From positions 1-62,789 of the forward strand of contig JAFQLH010000002.1 of the NCBI GenBank assembly GCA_017396665.1: DNA of 62,789 nt. The letters are read 5' to 3'. The translations under genes and the position numbers were made by a program. The notes under the pieces were generated by a model. It worked only from the letters and a program-made list of their open reading frames with translations. It was not told where the DNA came from and ran no database searches. Of this stretch, positions 24,265 through 32,991 are shown one piece after another (within the stretch, counting starts at the first letter, position 1; the number at the start of each line of letters is the position of its first letter). Source of the DNA: Oscillospiraceae bacterium. Its GTDB lineage: Bacteria > Bacillota > Clostridia > Oscillospirales > Ruminococcaceae.

Positions 24265-26418
24265 ATGATAAAGAAGCTTATAGCAACATTGCTGTCGCTT
24301 TCTGTGGCACTCTCACTTTGTGCGTGCGGCGACAAGGACAGCAGCAGTAGTAAGGCAGACTCATCATCTGTTCCTGAAACTACAACAACTACTGCGCCAA
24401 CTACCACAACTACAACTACTACAACCGCAGAGCCTGAGCCGGAGCCTGTGAACCGTTTTGACTTTGAAGGCTTTGAAATGGAAGATGCAAAGACTCTTGG
24501 CGGTAATAAAGACCTTTCTCTTACTGCAATGATAGATTTAGATGGTCTGACATACAGCGGCGACGAGATTACATATCTCAGGATAGAAAATATCACAGAC
24601 GACAATATACTGCTCAGATTGAATTATAAATCGGCTGACGGAGATATCGAAACCAGGCTCGTTTGCATAGACAAGGAATCCTACGAGGTTATATCTGAGC
24701 TTGAATGTGATTTTGACAACACCTCTAGCGAGTATCTGAGTGACGGAATTATCATTTCAGATTCCGAAGATAACTACCACAAGTATACTGTCTACGACTC
24801 TGAGCTAAACGCTGTAAAATCCTTTGAATCGACAGGCTACAACAAGTATCTGTTTACAGACATAAACACAGGATACTATATGTCATACACAGATTCGCAG
24901 TTGTACAGATATGACGTTTTATCAGGCAAGTCCGAAAAGATTTCCGACAGCAGTGAGTACTACGTTACAGGTCTCAACAAAGTCGACAAGATTGGCGGCA
25001 AGGATTTTGCAATCATCAGCACTGTTGAAGAAGACCACAATAACAGAACCGGAGTACTTGACACTACTACGGGCGAGATTTCCTATCTTGACGGTAACGG
25101 ATTTCTGAATATTAATAGCGGTATCCTCACCCTCGAAAAATACGATGAGAATTACTCGACAGAATACAGCATGTATGCAACAAGCACCAAGGATGCAGTA
25201 AAAATTAATTTTGATTCAGAGGATTATTACGTTTCACAGAATACAGACAGCGACAGAATTCTCTCCTACACATACAAGGACTATGTTTTCTACTTTGAGC
25301 TTTTCGATGTGTCGGAGGGCGCTGTAATCGGATGCTGTACCCTCGACGCCAAGGAGCTCTTCCCTGACGAAGAAGAAGCAAGAAAGAAGCTCGGCGTAGA
25401 CGCAGATTACGACCTGACCACTGACCTTGAGCCGTATCTTTCAACTTCTCCCAGACACCTTGACGATGACACCCTCATTATGTGCTTTGAAAATACGCTT
25501 GCGTACCAAATCTTCGTAGAGTGGGATATCTCCAAGCAAAGCGGATTTGACAGCAGGCTCGTTGCAACAGAGTGCGACACCACAGATGAGTTTTACTCCC
25601 CGTCTTCAATTGAGCAGATTTACACTATCCTCCAGCCTTCCGAGGTTTCTGAAGGATACAAGCCTCTGAGAGAAAAGGCTGACAAGCTTGAGGAAAAGTA
25701 CGGAATAGAAATTCTCATTGAAAACGAAGCAGTGGGATACATGGGTGAGTATATTCTCGAAAACTATGCTACAAACATATTTGTGTATGACCATTATGAG
25801 ACACTCAGCGGTGCACTCGATTGCCTTGACAGAGAGCTTGCAAGATATCCTGAAGGCTTCTTGGACCAGGTGTCAAATGACGGCTGCAGTAACTACAGAT
25901 TCCTTCTCACAGGGGAAATAGTAGGCATAAACAAGGCTAACGCAGGCGGCTTCAAGTATGCAATTGATGACAATATCAATATTGTAATATCTGTTGCATT
26001 CAGCGATATTTCAGGCACCTTGCACCACGAGCTGAGCCACTCTATCGACTACTACGTTGAGGAAAAGCTTAAGGGAACAGTAGACTTCTCTGCAGAATGG
26101 CAAAAGCTCAATCCTGCCGACGACCCGTGGTACGGAGAGGTAGCCACACAGGAAGAAATATTCGCTGAATGTATTGCACTTGACACCGACCCATCGGGTG
26201 CTTACTACTACTCCGACTACGGTCACACAAACGCTACCGAGGACAGAGCAACCATTTTCGCGGCAGTTATGACTCCGCCTAACTACATGCAGCCGGAGCT
26301 TGAGCGTGCACCTTTCATAGTAGCAAAGCTCAATTTCTACGCTGAATGCATAAACCTTGCATTCGACGGCTCGGAAAACTGGGGCGATATGCCTTGGGAA
26401 AAGTATATGAATAGCTAA
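24265..26418 (+). CDS. Lipoprotein zinc metallopeptidase, paralogue 2
   Basis: 717 residues, the same length and layout as paralogue 1: lipobox LCAC, Ser-rich stretch, poly-Thr linker, EPEPEP, beta-repeat region, and H588-E-L-S-H592 with ATEDRATIF downstream. The first ~60 codons are almost identical to paralogue 1 at DNA level, whereas the middle domain has diverged strongly; this suggests recent duplication or gene conversion of the 5' end with selection for a changed central domain. The final Glu in EDRAE is Thr here (EDRAT), leaving the Glu of TED as the candidate third ligand. ATG 24265 behind GGAGG. Confidence 0.75.
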   Translation: MIKKLIATLLSLSVALSLCACGDKDSSSSKADSSSVPETTTTTAPTTTTTTTTTAEPEPEPVNRFDFEGFEMEDAKTLGGNKDLSLTAMIDLDGLTYSGDEITYLRIENITDDNILLRLNYKSADGDIETRLVCIDKESYEVISELECDFDNTSSEYLSDGIIISDSEDNYHKYTVYDSELNAVKSFESTGYNKYLFTDINTGYYMSYTDSQLYRYDVLSGKSEKISDSSEYYVTGLNKVDKIGGKDFAIISTVEEDHNNRTGVLDTTTGEISYLDGNGFLNINSGILTLEKYDENYSTEYSMYATSTKDAVKINFDSEDYYVSQNTDSDRILSYTYKDYVFYFELFDVSEGAVIGCCTLDAKELFPDEEEARKKLGVDADYDLTTDLEPYLSTSPRHLDDDTLIMCFENTLAYQIFVEWDISKQSGFDSRLVATECDTTDEFYSPSSIEQIYTILQPSEVSEGYKPLREKADKLEEKYGIEILIENEAVGYMGEYILENYATNIFVYDHYETLSGALDCLDRELARYPEGFLDQVSNDGCSNYRFLLTGEIVGINKANAGGFKYAIDDNINIVISVAFSDISGTLHHELSHSIDYYVEEKLKGTVDFSAEWQKLNPADDPWYGEVATQEEIFAECIALDTDPSGAYYYSDYGHTNATEDRATIFAAVMTPPNYMQPELERAPFIVAKLNFYAECINLAFDGSENWGDMPWEKYMNS

Positions 26419-26426
26419 ACATTTCA

Positions 26427-26460
26427 AAAGGCATCTGCGTATATACGAAGATGCCTTTTT
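26427..26460 (+). terminator. Terminator between metallopeptidases 2 and 3
   Basis: AAGGCATCT / AGATGCCTT stem enclosing a CGTATATACG palindrome, followed by TTTTT. Confidence 0.85.
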
Positions 26461-26469
26461 GCTGCGGTA

Positions 26470-26513
26470 TTGAAAAATGAGAGCTTGTGTGATATAATGT
26501 TCTCAGTTGTGTA
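26470..26513 (+). promoter_or_regulatory. Promoter of metallopeptidase 3
   Basis: TTGAAA, 17-bp spacer ending TGTGTGA, TATAAT, followed by TTCTCAGTTGTGTAAC, a diverged form of the motif at paralogues 1 and 2. Confidence 0.65.
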
Positions 26514-26536
26514 ACAACTTTTGAGGGGGAATACAT

Positions 26537-28717
26537 ATGAAGAAACGCATTCTGACATGGCTGATTATTTCGGCAATGGCACTCTCGCTTTGTTCCTGCG
26601 AGGAAAAGGATAGCAGCAGCAAGACAGACTCATCATCTGTTCCTGATACTACTACACCAACTACCACAACTACTACCACCACAACAACTGCAGAGCCTGA
26701 ACCTGAGCCGCAGAAGGAGCTTTTGGAGCTTGACGGCTACGGTATGCTTGATAAGTCAGTTGCCATAGACAAGTCGGGCAAGGCTATGTGTGTTGCAAAG
26801 GGCACTGTAAATGCAAAATTCAGAGATAAGTATGTCGATGTCTTTACGATAGAAAACATCGTAGACGGCTCGCTTATCGTTACCTGCACACTCTCCGATG
26901 ACAAAATTGTACTCGGAGAAAGCTTCGGCGACGGCGAAGGAGACAGCAGCTACATTGACAACAAGAGATATATGTTCAGGGTGAATCTTGAAACGGGTGA
27001 AATACTTAATGAGATTGTGCTCGAAAACTATGATGAGTTTGTTACCTTCCTCGACGGCGGCTTCACCATTGAAACGTCAGACGGCGAAAGCACAGTTACG
27101 GATGTTTATGACTATGACTTCAACAAGATATATACATCGGACAGAAAGGGCGGATATGGTACCTTCAAGATAAACGGCAGCGTTGATACAGCCTATTATC
27201 TCGAAGACCACGTGGTCTACTCTGTTGACCTTGAAACCGAAGAGCTGAAGGCAGTCACTGAGTATTCCGACATTTATGTCAACCACATGAGTGACATTAT
27301 GACAATCGACGGAAAGGACTTTGTGTCGCTTACTGCCCTTGAAACAGACGGCAAGGAATACGACTGTATTGTCGATGCCAAGACAGGCGAAGTGTTCAGA
27401 TTATATACAGATATGTGCTATATGGATACAACAGAGAATGTCCTTCGTCTGAATGTCTATGATGACAGCTACAACACAGACTATATCCTTATCAGCGGTA
27501 AGAAAGACAGCCTTGACAGGGTTGAGCTTCCTGAGTCGATAACATATTCACTCTGCTATATGCTCGATGACGGCAGACTTTTTTACAACTTCAAAACAGA
27601 GGACGGATACTTTGTCGAGGTTTACGACCTTGAAACAAACAAGCTTGTCGGAAGCCTTACTGTTTCAACCGACCTCTTTGAGCCTGACGAGGACAAGATG
27701 AAAGAGGTGTTCGGCGAGGACTACGACATAGATGCGTTCTATGACCCTACAGCCTACTTTATGTACGGAGAGCCTCTGTTTACAGGCGACAACACAGTGC
27801 TTCTGAGATTTTCAAACAATCTGCGTGAGGAGTTCTTTGTTCTGTGGGAAATCGGACTTGAGGATGGCTACACACAGCATATCAAGGTCACCGACGAGGA
27901 GATACTTCCGCAGTATGTAAGAGAAGAAGATGTCCAGGAAAGATTCCAGTTCATACAGCCGGGCGAGCTCACAGGAGAATATCTTACTCTGAAAGAAAAG
28001 GCTGACGAGATTGAAAAGAAGTACGGCATTGAGCTTGAAATCGCAGACGAAGCGGCAGGAGTTATCGTTGACTTTGCTATGGTGCCGTCTGAAAGCTACG
28101 AATACACAAGCGATGCTCTTGATGTTCTCGACAGAGAGCTTGGCAGATACCCTGCAGGCTTCCTTACACAGATAAAGAACTACGATTCTGACAAGATACG
28201 CATCTACCTTACCGCAGACGTTGTCGGATTTACAGACGAGTTTGAATACGGCGGTGTATGTACAACATACAATAACGAAATCGTGATTGCGCTTGAGGTA
28301 GGTGACCTACCCTACTTAGAGTCAAGTATTCACCACGAGCTGAGCCACGCTATCGACGTTTATGTTGAAGAGAAGCTCAACAACCCTGATTTTAGCGACG
28401 GCTGGGACGCACTCAACCCGCAGGATGATATCTGGTATACAGGCAGTCCTGAACTTCACGAGCTTTATGTCGAAAGCTTCTACTCAGATATAGATACTGC
28501 CGGTGCATACTATGTTGACGAATACGGTCACACAAACGCTACCGAGGACAGAGCGAGAATCTTTGAAACGGTAATGAGCGACGGTTGTTACACTGTAAGA
28601 TTCGACGAAGCTCCTTTCCTTATGGCAAAGCTCAACTTCTATGCAAAGAGCATCAGAGAAGCATTTGACGGCTCAGAAAACTGGGGCGAGGTGCCTTGGG
28701 AAAAGTACATGAACTAA
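26537..28717 (+). CDS. Lipoprotein zinc metallopeptidase, paralogue 3
   Basis: 726 residues, more diverged than the other two. Signal MKKRILTWLIISAMALSLCS with lipobox LCSC, Ser-rich segment, poly-Thr linker and EPEPQ. The beta-repeat domain is present; H600-E-L-S-H604 and ATEDRARIF give the metallopeptidase signature. The end GSENWGEVPWEKYMN is shared with both neighbours. ATG 26537 has GAGGGGG upstream. The alternative to peptidase activity would be a non-catalytic binding role, but all three keep HExxH. Confidence 0.75.
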   Translation: MKKRILTWLIISAMALSLCSCEEKDSSSKTDSSSVPDTTTPTTTTTTTTTTAEPEPEPQKELLELDGYGMLDKSVAIDKSGKAMCVAKGTVNAKFRDKYVDVFTIENIVDGSLIVTCTLSDDKIVLGESFGDGEGDSSYIDNKRYMFRVNLETGEILNEIVLENYDEFVTFLDGGFTIETSDGESTVTDVYDYDFNKIYTSDRKGGYGTFKINGSVDTAYYLEDHVVYSVDLETEELKAVTEYSDIYVNHMSDIMTIDGKDFVSLTALETDGKEYDCIVDAKTGEVFRLYTDMCYMDTTENVLRLNVYDDSYNTDYILISGKKDSLDRVELPESITYSLCYMLDDGRLFYNFKTEDGYFVEVYDLETNKLVGSLTVSTDLFEPDEDKMKEVFGEDYDIDAFYDPTAYFMYGEPLFTGDNTVLLRFSNNLREEFFVLWEIGLEDGYTQHIKVTDEEILPQYVREEDVQERFQFIQPGELTGEYLTLKEKADEIEKKYGIELEIADEAAGVIVDFAMVPSESYEYTSDALDVLDRELGRYPAGFLTQIKNYDSDKIRIYLTADVVGFTDEFEYGGVCTTYNNEIVIALEVGDLPYLESSIHHELSHAIDVYVEEKLNNPDFSDGWDALNPQDDIWYTGSPELHELYVESFYSDIDTAGAYYVDEYGHTNATEDRARIFETVMSDGCYTVRFDEAPFLMAKLNFYAKSIREAFDGSENWGEVPWEKYMN

Positions 28718-28728
28718 ACTACTCTTTT

Positions 28729-28756
28729 GTGCCGGCTTTTATGGTCGGCACTTTTT
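28729..28756 (+). terminator. Terminator after metallopeptidase 3
   Basis: GTGCCG / CGGCAC stem with an 11-base loop and TTTTT tail. Confidence 0.8.
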
Positions 28757-28760
28757 ATAA

Positions 28761-28787
28761 GGAATTTAATCTTCTCAATCGTATAAT
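28761..28787 (+). promoter_or_regulatory. Promoter region of ECF sigma gene
   Basis: GGAATT at 28761 and CGTATAAT at 28780-28787, with TTCTCAATCGT at 28772-28782. The GGAA...CGT layout is reminiscent of ECF-type promoters (possible autoregulation), but TATAAT alone could be read by the housekeeping sigma. Confidence 0.4.
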
Positions 28788-28834
28788 ATACAAAGGACAA
28801 CGTTTATAAAAAAACAAATGTCAGGAGTGGTCTT

Positions 28835-29386
28835 ATGGACAACGGTGCAAGTAGCTACCGCCGTTTCCTTGACGGTGATAAAAATGCATTCGGCGAAATT
28901 GTAGACGAGCTGATGTATGGGCTTATATACTTTATAAACAGCTATGTGCATGATTTTCACACAGCCGAGGACATTGCTATGGATGTTATGGCAGACCTTA
29001 TAGCAAACCGTCATCGGTACAACTTCAAGGTGAAGCTCAAAACCTATCTTTATATGGTTGCAAGAAGCCGTGCACTTGACCTGATAAAGCACAGAAAGGT
29101 CTATAAACAGACTGAGCTGAGCGAGGATATCAAGGCAAGCGACGATATCGCACAGCTTGAAAAAGCCGTTCTCACAAGTGAGAGAAGGCGTGTGCTTGGC
29201 AGGGCTATGTCACAGCTTCCGCAGGATATGAGAGAAGCACTTCACCTTGTATATTTCGAGGAAATGAGCTACGACGAGGCCTCGAGGGTTATGAAGAAAA
29301 GCAAAAAACAGCTTGACAATCTTCTTTACCGTGGTAAAAAGGAGCTTTTCGTCCTGCTCGGCGAGGAGGGAAAACAGCTAATATGA
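28835..29386 (+). CDS. ECF-type RNA polymerase sigma factor
   Basis: 183 residues with sigma region 2 (AEDIAMDVMADLIANRHRYN, then TYLYMVARSRALDLIKHRKV) and region 4 (LPQDMREALHLVYFEEMSYD, then EASRVMKKSKKQLDNLLYRG). No region 3, hence group IV. Its stop overlaps the start of the next gene as ATGA, so that gene is likely its cognate regulator. Targets are unknown; the upstream metallopeptidase genes share a short motif with its promoter. Confidence 0.9.
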   Translation: MDNGASSYRRFLDGDKNAFGEIVDELMYGLIYFINSYVHDFHTAEDIAMDVMADLIANRHRYNFKVKLKTYLYMVARSRALDLIKHRKVYKQTELSEDIKASDDIAQLEKAVLTSERRRVLGRAMSQLPQDMREALHLVYFEEMSYDEASRVMKKSKKQLDNLLYRGKKELFVLLGEEGKQLI

Positions 29387-30387
29387 AAAACACAAATGAA
29401 TACACACAGGAAATTCTCAGAAGAGGAAGCGAGAAGCTTGTGCGTGAAAAAAGAAAAAGAAACCAGCGTATCGCAGTGACGCTTTGTATGTGTCTTGTTA
29501 TATGTCTGGGAGCAGGAGGGGCGTTTGCTCTGCCAAAGCTTATAAACAAAGCTTCCGAAAACAGCTCAAGCTCACAGGTGACTGAGTCATCTTCCGTAGT
29601 ACAAAATAACGCAGACAACGGAAACACCGCAGGAACAGATGACCTTCCGTTTTTCTCCGGTGCAGATGTTCCCGACAGCGAAGTCACACTCGATGACAGA
29701 CCTGTAATCTGGGGAGATAACACAAGCGTCGAAGACTACGGCATCTGCGAATGGAACGGAATTAACATTACCTCAAGGCTTTACGATAAGCTTGAGGAAA
29801 ATGACGAAAACGTCCTGTTCGCTGTTACTCCAATGAACTTTTTGCTCGACATGGACTTTGTCTACAACGGCAAAACGCTCTCCCAATACGAAGCCGACAG
29901 AGAGGATGAATATTCTACTTTCAACAAGCTGGGTATGCTTTTAAAGGACGGCGACTCTCTCAAGTACGGCGAGCTTCTCTACAAGGGCGGTGCTCCAAAC
30001 GGCGAAAAGTGGGCAGAGAGCTTCTACCACGAAAGAGTAGAAATGTACGGCGAGGAATTCTTAGCAAAGTACATTGTTGACGGCGAATTCCTCAAGGACA
30101 AGGTTCAGGAGGACCTTGACGCTATGAGCGACCGCACAGCCTCAAAACTGCACGACGAGGCTGTTGAAGCGTACAGATTGCACACAATCAAGGAGCTTGC
30201 AAAGACACTTGACGAGCAGGACATACGCTATGAGATGATGAATGATTATCTTGTTATGTATGTGACGGAAAATGAGCTCGCTCAGTTGTCCTCAATCCTG
30301 CCTTCACAGTCGCATTTCGGTCTTGCGGTGGATTTTAATCAGCCTCAGGATTTTGAAAACTACATCACAGACGATACAGACAAATAA
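29383..30387 (+). CDS. Membrane protein, probable anti-sigma factor
   Basis: 334 residues: about 30 cytoplasmic residues rich in Lys/Arg, one transmembrane helix (IAVTLCMCLVICLGAGGAFA), a Ser-rich linker and a ~270-residue extracellular domain with no motif I recognise. Co-translation with the sigma gene (ATGA) and single-pass topology fit a sigma-binding regulator; no ZAS zinc motif is seen in the short cytoplasmic part, so this remains an inference. Followed by a terminator. Confidence 0.65.
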   Translation: MKNTNEYTQEILRRGSEKLVREKRKRNQRIAVTLCMCLVICLGAGGAFALPKLINKASENSSSSQVTESSSVVQNNADNGNTAGTDDLPFFSGADVPDSEVTLDDRPVIWGDNTSVEDYGICEWNGINITSRLYDKLEENDENVLFAVTPMNFLLDMDFVYNGKTLSQYEADREDEYSTFNKLGMLLKDGDSLKYGELLYKGGAPNGEKWAESFYHERVEMYGEEFLAKYIVDGEFLKDKVQEDLDAMSDRTASKLHDEAVEAYRLHTIKELAKTLDEQDIRYEMMNDYLVMYVTENELAQLSSILPSQSHFGLAVDFNQPQDFENYITDDTDK

Positions 30388-30396
30388 CTATTTCAT

Positions 30397-30428
30397 ACCG
30401 CTACAGATAATATGCTGTGGCGGTTTTA
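30397..30428 (+). terminator. Terminator after sigma/anti-sigma pair
   Basis: ACCGCTACAG / CTGTGGCGGT 10-bp stem (one wobble) with an 8-base loop and TTTATT. Confidence 0.75.
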
Positions 30429-30434
30429 TTCTGC

Positions 30435-30463
30435 TTGAAAACAGAACGGTAATGTGATATAAT
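30435..30463 (+). promoter_or_regulatory. Promoter of response regulator operon
   Basis: TTGAAA, 17-bp spacer ending AATGTGA, TATAAT, 37 bp before the regulator gene. Confidence 0.7.
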
Positions 30464-30499
30464 ACTTTTAACTAATGTTTTATATGAAAGGGTGCTTTT

Positions 30500-31171
30500 A
30501 TGGCAAGGCTTCTTCTTGTGGAGGATGATAAGACAATTGTAGAAAACCTTACCGAGTTTCTTTCGTCGGAAGGCTTTGAAATAGTATCTGCTTCGGGACA
30601 GGCAAAGGCACTTGAGCTAATTGCGAAAGAGCAGTTTGACCTTGCACTTCTTGATGTTTCCCTGCCCGACGGAAACGGCTTTTCTGTATGCAAGGCGATA
30701 AAGACAGACAGCAACACCCCTGTTATATTCCTTACTGCGTCAGGTGATGAGTACAGCACCGTGACCGGCTTTGAGCTTGGTGCTGAGGACTATATCTCAA
30801 AGCCGTTCAGACCGAGAGAGCTTGTTTCAAGAATAAAGAACATTCTGCGACTCACGGGCTCGGTCGGCTCTGCCATAAGGCTGGGAGAGATTGTTGTTGA
30901 CACAGTAAAGGGCACAGCCAGCAAGGATGGGCGTGACCTTTATCTTTCAGCTCTCGAATACAGACTGCTTTTGGTTTTCATAAACAACCGAGGCACAGTT
31001 CTTTCAAGAGCAAAGCTTTTAGAGTCGATATGGGATATTGCGGGAGACTTCGTCAACGACAACACACTCACAGTATACATAAAAAGACTCAGAGAAAAAA
31101 TTGAGACAGACCCTCAGAATCCGACAATCATAAAGACTGTCAGAGGTCTGGGCTACAAGGTGGACGCATAA
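30500..31171 (+). CDS. OmpR/PhoB-family response regulator
   Basis: 223 residues. Receiver domain with VEDDKTI acidic pair, phospho-acceptor Asp in LALLDVSLPDGNG, Thr/Ser switch in IFLTASGDE and Lys in ISKPFRPREL; winged-helix output domain with LTVYIKRLREKIE and TVRGLGYKV at the end. Stop and the kinase start overlap. Context of a two-TM kinase and an FtsX ABC transporter suggests control of the transporter genes just downstream, as in antimicrobial-peptide detoxification modules. Confidence 0.93.
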   Translation: MARLLLVEDDKTIVENLTEFLSSEGFEIVSASGQAKALELIAKEQFDLALLDVSLPDGNGFSVCKAIKTDSNTPVIFLTASGDEYSTVTGFELGAEDYISKPFRPRELVSRIKNILRLTGSVGSAIRLGEIVVDTVKGTASKDGRDLYLSALEYRLLLVFINNRGTVLSRAKLLESIWDIAGDFVNDNTLTVYIKRLREKIETDPQNPTIIKTVRGLGYKVDA

Positions 31172-32175
31172 TGAAATTCTTCAGAAACCCCGAAATATCC
31201 TCTGCGATTGGTCTGAGCTTTGCCGCAACCGCTGTCGCAAGTGCCTATGTGTTCTCAAAGAATACTACTCTGGGCTTTGTCACAGCAGGACTTGGCATTG
31301 TGCTGTCAGCGATATATCTTATTGCCGCTTTCTCAAGATACAACCGCATCAATGAGATTTCAGCCGACATAAACAAGATTCTTCACAGCGATGACGCTGT
31401 TATGTCGATGAGCAAATACACCGAGGGCGAGCTTAGTATTCTTGAGAGCGAGGTTCACAAGATGACCATAAGACTCCGTGAACAGCAGCAGAAGCTTCTC
31501 GATGACAAGATATATCTTGCAGACTCGATTGCGGATATATCGCATCAGATAAGAACTCCGCTGACCTCAATAAACCTGCTTTGCGAGTTTCTCTCCGAGG
31601 AAAAGCTTTCTGACGAAAAGAGGCTTAAATACACAAGGGACCTTATGAAGCTTCTCAAGAGAATCGACTGGCTTATAACCGCACTTCTCAAGATGTCAAA
31701 GCTCGATGCGGGAACGGCAAGGTTCAAAACGGAAACAATGCCTGTTTCAAAGCTTATCGACAAGGCTACCTCTCCCCTGCTTGTTCCCATTGAGCTTCGT
31801 GAACAAAAGCTTGAAATCAACGCAAGCGGAGAGTTTTCGGGCGACCTTCAGTGGACATGCGAGGCTATCGGAAACATAGTCAAAAACTGCATGGAGCACA
31901 CTCCTAGCGGCGGCACGCTCACGATTGACGCCTGCGAAAATCCGCTGTACACAGAGATTGTGATTTGTGATACAGGCTGCGGAATTTCAGACAAGGACCT
32001 CCCGCACATTTTTGAACGCTTCTACAAGGGCGAAAACTCAGGCGACCAGAGCTTCGGCATCGGTCTTGCACTGGCAAGAATGATTATTACCTCACAAAAC
32101 GGCACTATAAAGGCGGAAAACAGGAAAGACTGCGGAATGATGTTCACCATAAAGTTCTACAAGAGTGCAGTATAG
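31171..32175 (+). CDS. Two-component sensor histidine kinase
   Basis: 334 residues. Two closely spaced N-terminal transmembrane helices (about 10-28 and 33-52) with almost no external loop, i.e. intramembrane-sensing type. HisKA with ADISHQIRTPLTSINLL (phospho-His), N box NIVKNCMEHT, G1 DTGCGIS and G2 SFGIGLALARMI. It probably needs the adjacent transporter for signal detection, as known for Bce-type modules; here the transporter has two FtsX units rather than the BceB layout. Confidence 0.92.
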   Translation: MKFFRNPEISSAIGLSFAATAVASAYVFSKNTTLGFVTAGLGIVLSAIYLIAAFSRYNRINEISADINKILHSDDAVMSMSKYTEGELSILESEVHKMTIRLREQQQKLLDDKIYLADSIADISHQIRTPLTSINLLCEFLSEEKLSDEKRLKYTRDLMKLLKRIDWLITALLKMSKLDAGTARFKTETMPVSKLIDKATSPLLVPIELREQKLEINASGEFSGDLQWTCEAIGNIVKNCMEHTPSGGTLTIDACENPLYTEIVICDTGCGISDKDLPHIFERFYKGENSGDQSFGIGLALARMIITSQNGTIKAENRKDCGMMFTIKFYKSAV

Positions 32176-32181
32176 TATTTC

Positions 32182-32219
32182 GGGAAGCTTCGCCATTACG
32201 GACAGGGCTTCCCTTTTTA
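32182..32219 (+). terminator. Terminator after histidine kinase
   Basis: GGGAAGC / GCTTCCC stem with an 18-base loop and TTTTT. Confidence 0.7.
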
Positions 32220-32220
32220 T

Positions 32221-32274
32221 ATGACTGAATTGTTATTTTAAAGTCATCGCTATGTCATATATCTGAGCTATAAT
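32221..32274 (+). promoter_or_regulatory. Candidate regulated promoter of ABC genes
   Basis: Inverted repeat ATGACT...AGTCAT (32221-32226 and 32242-32247), then TATAAT at 32269-32274 with a poor -35. A poor -35 behind an inverted repeat suggests activation by the adjacent response regulator; inference only. Confidence 0.35.
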
Positions 32275-32307
32275 ATAATAGCAGACTTATAAAGGAGAGA
32301 AAAACAG

Positions 32308-32991
32308 ATGGAAATACTGAGAGTTGAAAAGCTTTGTAAAACATACGGAAGCGGCGAAAACCAGGTCAATGCACTCAGCGATGTTTCCTTCAGCGTACAG
32401 AAGGGAGAGTTCATTGCGATAGTCGGACCGTCAGGTTCGGGCAAATCTACCCTTTTACATATTCTCGGCGGCGTTGACAAGCCTACAAGCGGAAAGGTGT
32501 TTATGAACGGAAGCGACGTATATGCCCAAAGCGACGACCAGCTCGCTGTGTTCCGCCGCAGGCAGGTGGGTCTTATCTATCAGTTCTACAACCTTATTCC
32601 TGTACTTGATGTAAAGGAAAATATAACTCTCCCTGTTCTTATGGACGGACAGAAGGTCAACGAGCAAAGACTCGCAGAGCTTATAAGCGTGCTGGGTCTC
32701 AAGGGCAGAGAAAAGCATCTCCCAAACCAGCTCTCAGGCGGTCAGCAGCAGAGAGTTTCCATCGGCAGAGCTCTTATGAATGCGCCTGCCGTTGTGCTTG
32801 CAGACGAGCCGACGGGCAACCTCGACTCAAAGAACAGCCAGGATATTGTAGAGCTTTTAAAGCTTTCAAACGAGCGCTACGGACAGACTCTCATTATGAT
32901 TACGCATGACGAGAACATCGCCCTTCAGGCTGACAGGATAATTGCAATCGAAGACGGAAAAATCACTCGTGACGAGGTGATTTCACGATGA
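32308..32991 (+). CDS. ABC transporter ATP-binding protein (MacB/LolD type)
   Basis: 227 residues. Walker A GPSGSGKST, Q-loop QFYNLIP, signature LSGGQQQRVSIGRAL, Walker B VVLADEPTGNLDS and switch His ITHDE. Typical partner of FtsX-type permeases. AGGAGAG precedes ATG 32308, and the stop overlaps the permease start (ATGA). Confidence 0.95.
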   Translation: MEILRVEKLCKTYGSGENQVNALSDVSFSVQKGEFIAIVGPSGSGKSTLLHILGGVDKPTSGKVFMNGSDVYAQSDDQLAVFRRRQVGLIYQFYNLIPVLDVKENITLPVLMDGQKVNEQRLAELISVLGLKGREKHLPNQLSGGQQQRVSIGRALMNAPAVVLADEPTGNLDSKNSQDIVELLKLSNERYGQTLIMITHDENIALQADRIIAIEDGKITRDEVISR

